From Casuarina equisetifolia (Eukaryota > Streptophyta > Magnoliopsida > Fagales > Casuarinaceae): DNA of 64,000 nucleotides. The notes beneath the pieces were generated by a model. That model saw only the letters and a list, made by a program, of their open reading frames with translations, was not told the origin of the DNA and did not search any database. Location of the stretch: the NCBI GenBank assembly GCA_028551475.1, contig CM052355.1:16575543-16639542 (forward strand). The letters run 5' to 3'. Position 1 is the first letter of the stretch; each line of letters begins with the position of its first letter. The translations under genes were made by a program, and so were the position numbers. This document shows positions 47,101-56,727 of the stretch, in pieces.

Positions 47101-50100
47101 TATAGGGTATGTATCAAATAGTGGTGATTATTCATACATAAGAAATTTTTTTTCTTCTTAAGATCAGAAATTGATTATTTTATTGTATGGATACATTTTG
47201 AGCTGTAACATAGTCCGAGTAAAGACAACACTAAAGAACGGTCTTGCTAGTTTCTTGTATGTTCTACCAAAATCATTCTACCATAAGATACCTTATAAAT
47301 CAAAGGTTCTGATTGTCGAATGGTGTATCCATATTGACCAACGTTATTGTTCTTAAGAGTATTACACTAAAGTTCTCTCGGAAAAATAGAACATTTTTCT
47401 TTTGTTCACAATATTTTGTTTTCCCAACAGGACACTACGGTTTCCTATCTGTAACGTGGTTTATAAATAAATTGTACGGAATAATAAATTTCAAATTTAG
47501 AGGTTTCAATACCAGAATATTTTGTCAAACACTATGGGCCTGTTTCACAAAACTTCGATAACTCTTCGTTTTTAAATAGTAAAAACTATTTGCATATATC
47601 AATTATACAGTTTTACCTTGTTACATGTAAAAAGTAAATGTTTTTTAATAAAGCAATCTCGTATGATAGCACGTAATGGTTGCCTAATCCGCTTGGTGGC
47701 ATCATTGGGTTGCCAGATTTTTTGAGTGACTTGTGGCCCCATAACTAGATCCACCCAGCAGCGTGTCACGGATGTTTGATTTGTTTAGCATCCATAATTC
47801 AACTTCCATTTTGGTCAATTAATTAAAGTGCAATGGTGTCAATCATGAATTCGATATAGAAGAAATGATTAATCAACAATGATTAACCAAATTGAGTTGG
47901 AGCCTGATGCTTTCCGTAAATGACTGTGTGCTTTACAGCCCATTCTGCAAATTACTTACGCGTGTTTATTTAATTCGAAAGTAACACCGGATGACCCCAA
48001 GGCCCGGCCAACTCAAGGCCTCCATAGACTCCGACTATGACCCCCAGATATTGTTGCTTTCAAGTTAGAAAGCCGTCCCATCGATTGTTTGAATTCAGCG
48101 ATGGTAGCTTTGGTTAGAATACACAAGATTCAAGTCATTGTTTAAAGGAACAGAAACGCCAACAAAAATCAAATCCTTTTTTAAATAATGTCCACCCGGA
48201 TAGCTATGATGAAGAAAGCGGGCTTGCTATTAAATTCTGTTGATGTTAATCAATGTCTGAAAAATAATTCTATCGTACAATCAAAATCGTTTGGTGGTCC
48301 TATCCTACCATTCCATTCACGTGGATGAGGTTCTCCCAAGAGATCATTATTAGGTTGCTTTAGTTTAAACAACGACAACAACAACCAAAAAAGAAAAAAC
48401 ACCTCCAATAATTTGGTGATGGACCAATCGATGGGCCTACTTTAGCATTCCATAAGGTAACCGGGAAGCATGGAGACAGATGCCTGATGTCTGACAACAG
48501 AACGAAAAGTCCTATAAGAGACCAGGTTCCAAGTCCTCAGCACAGCATTAGGTGTCTTCTTTCTTTTGGGGGGGGGGGGTGGGGGGGGCGGTGTTGAGGG
48601 GACTTTTAACTTTATTCCAAAGTTACTTCTCATAAAGCAAGTCAGAATATGTCCTGGGACATCTTAGAAAGTTAAACCCCATGTTTATTAGGAAACACCA
48701 AAGATATTAGATTCAGATCAAGTTTTACATTATGGATAATTCCGAATAGCTCAATCTGTAACTTAATTACTGCCTTTAAAACAGCAATAAATTGATGAAT
48801 GAAACTTTTGTTATATTGTGATAAATGATACCATAATGATTCTACGATGATATAATTGATCTTGCTAATTGTAATTTGAGTGATTATTTACTTAGTTGAA
48901 CGGAATTTCTGGGGATGAGTTACTTATAGCATTGTTGTTGGAGCCAGAAAATTTTGAAGTCCATTGAGAGAACAATTAACAGCATGATACTGATGGATTC
49001 CATTGAAATGGCATCAGTGATTATTGTTGCGGTGCGAATCCCCAACTAGTAGGTAATTCTTTTCTGCGGCAGCTGCATTTGTATTTTGTCAGCTGCTAGA
49101 CCTCCCAAAGACGTGACAACGAAACCCTAGGTTCTTTCTGCTACAAAGGATCTTTTGAGAAAAAAATTACAATGGATCTTTTGGGAAAAAAATTGAATGG
49201 AAAGAAAATACAAAACAAAAAATAATATGATGCGTAACCATAGGGTTCTTTTTTTTTTTTTTGAAATGCTACTAGATTATTTAAAATTGACTATCTATAC
49301 TCCTATAGAGATATTTATCGAAAAATAAATAATATTTCAACTGTGGCACTATATACTTTACTACCTAAATTTCTAAAACTTTCAACAACTTCTGACTTAA
49401 GTTGAATGTCAGCAAGGTAGAAAGTAAAAGTTTAATATCAAAATAATATATTACTAGCATTAATGATAGTTTTTGAACAATTTTTTCAATTATGGATATC
49501 TTCAAGAAAATATTTTAGTAGTTTATGTTGAGGAAATTACATCTCAATACAAATATAACAACTTGGAATTGTTATTTGTTAAAGGAGTGTCAAGTTCCAT
49601 GAACATAACCAATGCTATTTTCTCTTCTCTTTTTTTTTTTGTTATTGTGAAATATTAGGTATTATATATCATTAAAGAAAATATAAAATTATTCAATTAA
49701 AATCATTATTTAAACTCAAAAGCTACATTTGAAAAATATCATAAGTCTTGCAAAAACTTATTTCAAGGCTCTTTCTCGCTTTCATATGAATTTAAAGTTT
49801 GTTTACTATCTGTTTTGACATGTGCTTATCGTTTGCACTGTAATTTCAAACAACAAAAACACTAGACAAAGCATGTTAAATATAAGGACCTAAGAGTTGG
49901 TCATAAGTAAATGAATATGCCAATCCTCCTTAAATAAGTATAGCATTGTTTCATCTGTTAGCACAAAAGTTGTTTGTTTGTATGTGTTTGTCTTCTACTG
50001 AGTTTTCGTCACTTTCTTACACGGGACCTCCTTGATGCTCTCTCTTTTTATTGGGTCAGAAAACCCCGCCACCAGGGTCTGAAAAATCTGGCTTCGAACT

Positions 50101-51600
50101 TCAAAAAACAGAAACAAATCAAAGGTACTTACAACTTTGATGGGACTCATCTGTTCCATAACCCCAGAAATTCCCCTTCCTATGTGACGAGCAAAGCATC
50201 CCAAACTCCAACAGCTAGAGCGAAACGGTGATCAGCTTTTCGCAAGCTGGGGTAAAGAGGCTTTAAGCGACGGCATGCTTCAGTTGAGCAGGCACGAGGC
50301 TTACTGCTTGAATAGGCTCATGCCTATGAAAGAAGTCCTTGAAGACCAATGGATTTTTACTGTCATCTTCATCATAGACGGGCTGTCTATTTAGGGCAAA
50401 AAAAGGGATTGTATCACTCGATAGCTTCTTTCTTTTCGTATCACTGGATTCTACTTGTAGTTCCTATTTTATGTTTGGGTAAAAAGATTGCAAAAGTCAA
50501 GCCTCTGCCCCGCAATTCTCTTCTGGGAAAGATTAAAGGTATGTCATACCCAGTTCTGGTTTTTATAGCTTGTAAAACGTGCAATAGCGAATCACATACT
50601 TCAAAATTCCCTTCTTGGAAACCATTACAGGTAAAACAGTGTTTGGGGAAGGGAACTTTATAATAAGCCTAGTAGGGATGAGTTATACTAATAGATTCTC
50701 AAATCAATTCAAGCCCAGTTGGAACTCCATGATCTGTTTATGTAGGTTTTCGATAAAACTTATCTGGAGATGATCAAGAAGCCTTTAGTCTATACACTAC
50801 TTCATTTAGAGAGAATAAAATAACACATGGATAGGACCCTAGGGTTCACATCACAACCAAGCCCCCTCCCACCACAACCCAAAGCAACCAATTGGAAACA
50901 ACCGGCAATTAAAGGCCCGAAACACAGAAAAGGGAAACTGACAATCTGAAAAAGCGAAAAAACAAAAACAAAGAAAATCATCACCTAGTTACATCCTCGG
51001 GGAAACATCACGATCTAACCAGCTATTTGATAGAGAGGGAACTCTATACTTTGGATGAGAAATTACTTCTTAACCCGATCAGAACAAGGATGTTGAAGGA
51101 CTTTGAACTATACTTCTGGATCAGCCTTGGAAGAACTTTGAACTTTGAATTCCTTTCATATATATGTACATATAATCTTTTTGCTTGAGTTCCACACCAA
51201 AAAGACTTATCAAAAGAAAGCTTTTTAAAAATCCAATGTTTGGTTTTATTCCAGCAATACAAAGGTTTCATTTATTATAGAGTGTCGGAGAGATAGACAC
51301 CTTGTAAGTGGGATATTCATCTTATCCCTGGCATGTTTTGATAATGACTGGCAGTTAGATCCAATCTATAACAATGAAAATAATCTCCATATACACCTTT
51401 TCTAATTGCACCTTTACAAAACCATTTTTAGTAGTTAAATATAAGCTAATCAATTTGATAGAGTTGTTTCATTTAATAATCTGCACTTCCCGTGCTTCAA
51501 ACAAACATATTTCTGAAGAAGCCAGACACAAAAAGTAAATCTTGCGAAGATATATTTAAGAGGAAGATAATAAGTGCTGAAGGCAAGAACATTAGTTATT
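40027..51600. other. 11.5 kb gene desert
   Basis: AT-rich DNA without a convincing protein gene, tRNA or complete element. Notable parts: a (GA)n run at 41129-41169; 41170-42560, which looks like decayed dispersed repeat; a more GC-rich patch at 44600-44990 open in two frames; a short direct repeat near 45377 and 45433; and a G-run at about 48568-48590. The 3' UTR of the GT14 gene occupies the first few hundred bases. Confidence 0.4.
41129..41169. repeat. (GA)n microsatellite
   Basis: About 20 uninterrupted GA units. Confidence 0.95.
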
Positions 51601-51654
51601 ACAACCTTCCTATTGTTACCCAAAAACTAAGCAGGAGGAAATTACCAGATTACC
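50762..51654 (-). other. possible intron of the first pri-miRNA unit
   Basis: On the minus strand a 5' splice site TTCAG|GTAATC lies at 51654/51653, downstream of hairpin 1. TTGATCATCTCCAG|AT ends at 50764 and would be the matching 3' splice site. The same GATCATCTCCAG string recurs at 53514 in the third unit. Splicing is an inference from these signals. Confidence 0.4.
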
Positions 51655-51764
51655 TGAAGAACAGTCAGGGAATCGAATATTCCGTACATCTAAACCATCG
51701 TGGATGGCAGAAAAATAGCATTGAAACAGACAGAAATTCTGTAGAAGAAGAACAACAAAACCAA

Positions 51765-51855
51765 GGGAAACTTGCCTTAGAATGATGGCACTTGTTGCAT
51801 TTGTCTAAGCCATACCTAACAAAGCCGGCGCCATACCTTCTGCGGCAGTAATTCG
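51765..51855 (-). ncRNA. MIR3627/MIR4376-like hairpin 1 (degraded)
   Basis: Minus-strand stem-loop. The 5' arm (51828-51849) includes CTGCCGCAGAAGGTATGG, resembling the miR3627 core CGCAGGAGAGATGGCAC (recalled) with several changes. The 3' arm is the complement of 51771-51797 (TTAGAATGATGGCACTTG as read on the plus strand). Arms pair with several mismatches and a bulge, worse than in the other three units, so the mature product may be lost or changed. A TATA-like GATATATC sits 69 bases upstream and a possible 5' splice site downstream at 51653. Confidence 0.5.
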
Positions 51856-51923
51856 GTCGACCCTTCCCTTCGTTTCTTCCAGCTCCATCTCCTTGGCTTC
51901 TCTAACAGCAGGTACTACTCCTT

Positions 51924-51931
51924 GATATATC
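51924..51931 (-). promoter_or_regulatory. TATA-like element of hairpin unit 1
   Basis: GATATATC on the minus strand, about 69 bp upstream of the stem. This spacing matches units 3 and 4. Confidence 0.4.
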
Positions 51932-52960
51932 TTTTAGGCACAAGGATCGATCTTTCCCTGTCCCTCTGTCGCTCTCTTCTCTCTCTCTCTTGCTCGATAC
52001 AAAGTACTAGCTTTTACTGGTCAAACTAAAAGCATGGAGGTCTAAGCTCTCTATAGAACAACCAGAAAAAAAGTCTTTAAAAGGAGTCTATCCCATCATG
52101 TTCAACTTGATTGATTTATTGAATAAGCAAAGCTGCTAAATCTACAACGGAAGCACCTCAACCAACTTGTTTCAGCTTGCTTATTACCTGTCTTAAGAAT
52201 TTTCAAATTGTGATTGGTGAAAGCTGGAAACAAATTAGCTATTTGGGTGTCTTGCGTACTGAAGCTTACCGTCCTGGGACTAGATTCTAGGCCTCCAAAA
52301 CAGATCTTGGGATCGCAAATCCTTGGCTAGTTGGTGGCTAAATGAGAGTTAACGCGGACAATTCCATCCTAAAGAAACATCTCTCAAGGAGGAGGTGCCT
52401 GTTCGAGAGTTTTAAATTTGTAGATCCTCGGTTTTGTTCGTGACCTGCTCTCTTCATTTATCCGGTTATGCATGATAATGATCGCTGAATGCAAAAAGCA
52501 ACTGAACAAATTCCATCAAAACCGACCTGATCACTGAAGTGGAAAAGTATAAATCACCAAACCCAGTTTACCAGGCAACTATTTCTACCTCCAAATCTGG
52601 AACTATAAGGTAGCAGTTTCAAAAACCAATTTTCTAGTTTTAGACAAATAAAAATTGTTTTCCTCTGCATAATGGAACTTAGGGGGTGAGGGACAGCCAC
52701 AGAAATTAACCTAGTCTTTTGTAAACTTCATATGCACATGAAAATCTAAGAACTAGGAGTGCTGTCAGTTCTATTTCCAGATCTGTTTTACACTTCGTAG
52801 TATGTCATGTGGTCAATGGCTCAAAAAGAATTTCATACACTAATATCTCCCGCAATTAGATCTCCGGCTAGAAATATTTAGAAACCAACGAAGAAAACAA
52901 GGGTGTACCTCTTTCTCAAAAGTAGCGATGAGTTTAAAATCATAACGTTTGGAAGAAATG

Positions 52961-53050
52961 AAGAAGCTTCTGGCGTGGAGAGATGGAGCCTACGGCTCAA
53001 ATTAGCTTCGGCCACTATAGAAGGCGCCATCTCTCCAGCGACAGGAGTCC
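52961..53050 (-). ncRNA. MIR3627/MIR4376-like hairpin 2
   Basis: Minus-strand stem-loop. The 5' arm contains CTGTCGCTGGAGAGATGGCG (within 53023-53044), close to the miR3627 core TGTCGCAGGAGAGATGGCAC (recalled). The 3' arm is the complement of TTCTGGCGTGGAGAGATGGA (about 52968-52987). The stem contains an 11-bp perfect block (TGGAGAGATGG). A possible 5' splice site AAAGAG|GTACAC lies downstream at 52909/52908. No TATA box is found at the position where the other units have one, so its expression is doubtful. Confidence 0.6.
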
Positions 53051-53511
53051 CTAAACATCTCTTCTACTGCTTTTTTCATGCTTCACAACACATATGACGG
53101 CCCCAGTTATTGCTTCTTCTGCGCCCAGAATCTCCATAAATGCCTTCCATTTCTCCCTCCTTCTCAAATTGTCCATCTCACTCCTATTAGAGGGACTTTC
53201 AGTGATTGGTGTAAAGCCTATGAGGGGAACGATTGAACGGCTGATTCTTTTAAAAGGGTCTTCCGAAAGAAAAAGAAAAAAAAAAAAAGAAGAAAGAAAC
53301 CAGGAATTTCAAAACTTCTCTCCTAGAATAGGATTGTTGTAGGTGGTACTGGGGAAGGGATCCATATGAATAAACTCCAACTGAGCAGGCATGGAATACC
53401 GCCCTAGATGTCAATGAGCTATATTCTTACTGGATCTCATTATTGAAGAGCTATCGCAATGCCTTGTCTGAATTTATGACTTTTTTTATGTAAGTCGTCA
53501 ACGCTAACCAC

Positions 53512-54061
53512 AGCTGGAGATGATCAACAGAACATTTTGTCCTATATAAAAACTTCAGTTTCCTACGCTTCTTATCTCATGTGCTGGTGAAATCTTGATA
53601 TCAAATGGCTCTCAAATTCTGGTACCTAACACCGTCATTTTTTAATCTTCTTCAAGGCCATCCAACTTAGTTTTAAATCCATGTTAATGATCAAAATAAT
53701 CACCTTGAAAGGGATACTTCAAACGGGGTTGGAGGATAGATTGGGCCTAAAATAAGCTGCCAAAGACGTTTCCTTTTCAGAAAAATGATGAATATATGGA
53801 CTAATCATAATGGAAAACTAAGAACATAAAATGCAGTCTAGTAGGTAACTAGGGTTCCTTGTAAGTGTTTGTCCTTCTTTTATACATAGTTTATCTGAGA
53901 TTCATCACATCTATTTGCAATGCTTTCATAATGCAATCAATCCGATTTAGAGTATTACACATCATATTAGACACTTGAATGAAATAACTAGCACACAGAA
54001 AAACCAAAAATGGCTTGAAGAGAGAAAAGACTGAAAAAAGAAATATAATAGATTGCTTACC
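53512..54061 (-). other. possible intron of the third pri-miRNA unit
   Basis: On the minus strand a strong 5' splice site CTAAAG|GTAAGC at 54061/54060 lies about 50 bases downstream of hairpin 3. The 3' signal GATCATCTCCAG ends at 53514. Donor and acceptor contexts parallel unit 1, and the sequences beyond the acceptor (ACTTACATAAA versus ACCTACATAAA) also align. Confidence 0.45.
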
Positions 54062-54109
54062 TTTAGCGAATTAAGGTAGTAAACGCAGACAGCCTGTGCA
54101 GAAGAAGTT

Positions 54110-54200
54110 GGAAGTTTCTTGTTACAGAAGGGGGCACTTGCCGGACGCACCTAATTGTTAACCAAAGGCAGTGCCCGCTCTCCTGTAACAAGAGTCCTAC
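54110..54200 (-). ncRNA. MIR3627/MIR4376-like hairpin 3
   Basis: Minus-strand stem-loop. The 5' arm at 54170-54191 reads TTGTTACAGGAGAGCGGGCA followed by CT; by my recall of grape miR3627-5p it matches at 18 of 22 positions. The 3' arm (CCCCCTTCTGTAACAAG) resembles the known 3p strand (..CTCTCCTGTGACAAG). The arms share a perfect 10-bp block (CTTGTTACAG). A TATA box lies about 68 bp upstream and a good 5' splice site about 50 bases downstream. The superfamily is known for 22-nt products, and miR4376 cleaves Ca2+-ATPase (ACA10) transcripts; the target here is not known. Confidence 0.7.
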
Positions 54201-54264
54201 AACTCCTTTATCTTTTCTCAGAAATCGCTCACTTGAGTGGCTTCCACACCTATTCGGCCTTATA

Positions 54265-54276
54265 CATTTATAGACC
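54265..54276 (-). promoter_or_regulatory. TATA box of hairpin unit 3
   Basis: GGTCTATAAATG on the minus strand, about 68 bp upstream of the stem. The 11 bases GGTCTATAAAT are identical in unit 4. Confidence 0.6.
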
Positions 54277-55007
54277 TAGGATGTTGGCATTTCTACGACG
54301 AAATTCATTGGATGCTTCTTGTTCTCAGAAAATCAAGTGATAAAGAGTTTAAGAGTTGAGGCCACATCAACAAGGTATGACCCATTTCAGTTTAATTTAC
54401 CATGAAATTTCCAGCAACCTACCAAGAAATCTTTTTAAAGTGGTTGTCAAAAAATGAGGCATGAAAGTTGCCTGCGCCCCTCTTCATTTCTGTGAGTGGG
54501 AAAAGGAAAGATCACTACTCAATGAACAGACCTTGGAATTTTGGATGTGGGGTAGCAAAACTAGGGTACACATCGGTGCTTTCTTACCAAACCTTGTTAT
54601 ATGAATCAATAAGTATTAGCATGGAGGTCAAAAAAGAAAAGAAAAGAAAAGAAAAAAAAAGGATCCCAATTGTTCTCAGTTCTGTTACATGTACTGTGCG
54701 GCGTTGTTTAGGAGTTGAACCGTAAGCACCTTTAAATCAATTTAGTCCGATTCATTGCTGGAGACTGAGGCTACCTTTCCAACTCACTACTTCCTGCCGA
54801 CATGATGAAATCATGTAAATCTACGAATATAACCTGGCAAAACCATAAAGTAGCCGGCTAAATTTTGTTCTTCTAATTAGGAGTACCAAAAATCAGGACC
54901 CTGGCCTCTGGGGGAAGGGTCTGAGGCAAAGGCTTCCAATGAGAGCCAAACTTCCATACATTCGTACAGGCCGAGTTAGTTAGCCGGAAATGCGACTGTT
55001 GATTACA

Positions 55008-55092
55008 CAAACCGTGCTTTCCTATAAGCAAGCGATATGACTCTTGGAGCCTTTATTAATACCAGGTCTGTGGTTTCGGTTTGCACGGTTTG
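55008..55092. repeat. short inverted repeat
   Basis: CAAACCGTGC at 55008-55017 and GCACGGTTTG at 55083-55092 form a perfect 10-bp inverted repeat with a 65-base loop. It is too short for a typical miRNA stem and lies between hairpin units 3 and 4. Confidence 0.5.
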
Positions 55093-56514
55093 CAAAGAAT
55101 AACTTAATCTTTGTAATGCTTTAAGACTGACTGGTCAGTTTGCAGACATGTTAAAGCACTCACCCTTAAACTTTAAGAGTTCTTAAAAGTTCCACAAATT
55201 TTGCCTGGTTGCCGAAATATGTCAAATACTAAACCTTTGGTTGATTGCCTTAGGATTCTCGACAGTGGAAGTTTCCAACTCAAATCTGCCAACTTTGGGC
55301 ATCAGCTGGCGTGGGTCTAAGCAGGGCTCAATTCTGGTCTTGGTTGATTTCATTAGTAATTTACGAGGTGCACAATGTGTCAGAGTTAACCTCGAAGGGG
55401 CTAAACGTGGCTGTTCTGTCATTTTGGTTCCCTTTGGCTTGGCTTCGTATTAGAGGCAGCGGTGTCGTGCGTTGACATATTTTGTCCTAACTTGTTGATC
55501 TTAATGCCTCGGTATATTTTGATTCAGCCTCTCAGTGTGGCACAACTCAGATGCTTTGGGCTGGATTCAATCGTTTTGGTAATTGAAAATCTCCTTTTCG
55601 CGAGAGTAGAGATCGATAGACGTACATACAAGAAAAGAGAGTAGAGTTGATAAATGTTAAGGGTAAATGGTACCATGTTGACGTTCTTCGTACTGCGATA
55701 ATTATGGATGGGCTTAAATAATTGTCACACATTGAGGATTTAATCAATAACCTCCGTTAAAAGACTGAGTACCTACTTAAAATCAGAGATTGTATGCAGA
55801 AAAGGTATGGGACAAGATAGACTGACCCTTGGAGATTAAAGAGATATTCTCCAGTACATATATGTTGAAGCTAGTTGCCCTCATGTATAAAGAGAAACAT
55901 ACTTCTTCATCGTTCTAAAATGGATCAAAGTCTGTTTTTACACGCAAGACCTTTCTAACACAGCTAGGGTTCTGATAGTAATGTTGCTTTTCGTTTAAAC
56001 ATTCTTCTAATAAAAACTCGTAGACACATCCACAAACTCACACATCAAGCGCTTAAATACCATGACCCGCACGAAGGGGAGATAGTGAGAGGCTAGACAA
56101 TTCAATCTTGGCAAGGAACCGCAGGTCAACACATTCATGAGGATTGGAGGTGCTTGAAAAAATTTGATTTAAGCCTCGACCGGGAGATGTAAGAACCATG
56201 TATATATCTGCTATGTGTGGTGAGCATGTATGTGCACAAGTTTTTGTATGCAAGTGTCTGGGTAAAGGATGATGGAATGAATTTGGAAAAATTGACGAAA
56301 ACTTGGTGGGCGGCTCTTTGTGGGTCCTTACATGTTCAGATGTTGTCACAATAGAAATGTGAATATGGTGTGGAATCTGTTCCACTTCTTTACCGTGTAA
56401 ACAAAAGACAGGTGTGGAAGGTCCAATGGCACGTAACCAAGACTTCGACAAACTTAGACCAAAGATAATGGAAAATAATCAATGATGAATGCATTTGGAG
56501 ACAAACAATAGTTT

Positions 56515-56521
56515 GCGTACC
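56515..56521 (-). other. possible 5' splice site of hairpin unit 4
   Basis: CCTAAG|GTACGC on the minus strand, about 37 bases downstream of hairpin 4. It parallels CTAAAG|GTAAGC in unit 3 and AAAGAG|GTACAC in unit 2. A candidate 3' site (CAGTCTCCAG) lies near 54765 but is less certain. Confidence 0.4.
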
Positions 56522-56557
56522 TTAGGAACAGGACGAATACGAGCCAAGGAACTGTCG

Positions 56558-56646
56558 AGTTTCGTGTCACAGGAGGATGGCACTTGCCAGGCCTTACCGC
56601 ACGTACAACGCGCAGCTAGGACCATCTCTCCTGCGACAGGAATCTC
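56558..56646 (-). ncRNA. MIR3627/MIR4376-like hairpin 4
   Basis: Minus-strand stem-loop with the best match to the family. The 5' arm at 56618-56639 contains CTGTCGCAGGAGAGATGG; 17 consecutive bases (TGTCGCAGGAGAGATGG) equal my recollection of miR3627-5p. The 3' arm reads GTGCCATCCTCCTGTGACAC. The stem pairs over about 26 positions with few mismatches and a one-base bulge, closing around a loop of about 20-30 bases. A TATA box lies about 70 bp upstream and a possible splice donor downstream. The opposite strand also folds, but its arms match the family less well. Confidence 0.75.
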
Positions 56647-56715
56647 GCAACTCCTTTCCTTTTCTTCCTTAGCCCTTCTTTGTCAATAGCTTCCATGCAT
56701 ACCTAGTTATTCCAG

Positions 56716-56727
56716 TATTTATAGACC
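56716..56727 (-). promoter_or_regulatory. TATA box of hairpin unit 4
   Basis: GGTCTATAAATA on the minus strand, about 70 bp upstream of the stem. Transcription would start some 30 bases further on, giving a leader of roughly 40 nt before the hairpin. Confidence 0.6.

Noticed and set aside
48565-48592. G-rich run as a regulatory G-quadruplex
   Set aside because: An isolated homopolymer-like G run in a gene desert; no gene or promoter is nearby to regulate.
50286-50332. Small stem-loop AGGCACGAGGCT/AGGCTCATGCCT as another miRNA
   Set aside because: The stem is only 12 positions with two mismatches, too short for a plant pre-miRNA; part of it belongs to the duplicated downstream exon.
51492-51785. 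97-codon plus-strand frame as a small protein gene
   Set aside because: It has no family resemblance and overlaps the first MIR hairpin, its downstream exon sequence and a likely splice donor on the other strand.
55222-55453. Overlapping 66-70 codon frames near 55.3 kb
   Set aside because: Start codons and composition are unconvincing and no conserved motif is visible.
51765-56646. Plus-strand reading of the four hairpins as the miRNA precursors
   Set aside because: Near-palindromic stems fold on both strands, but the minus-strand 5' arms match the family better, and TATA boxes and splice donors fit only the minus strand.
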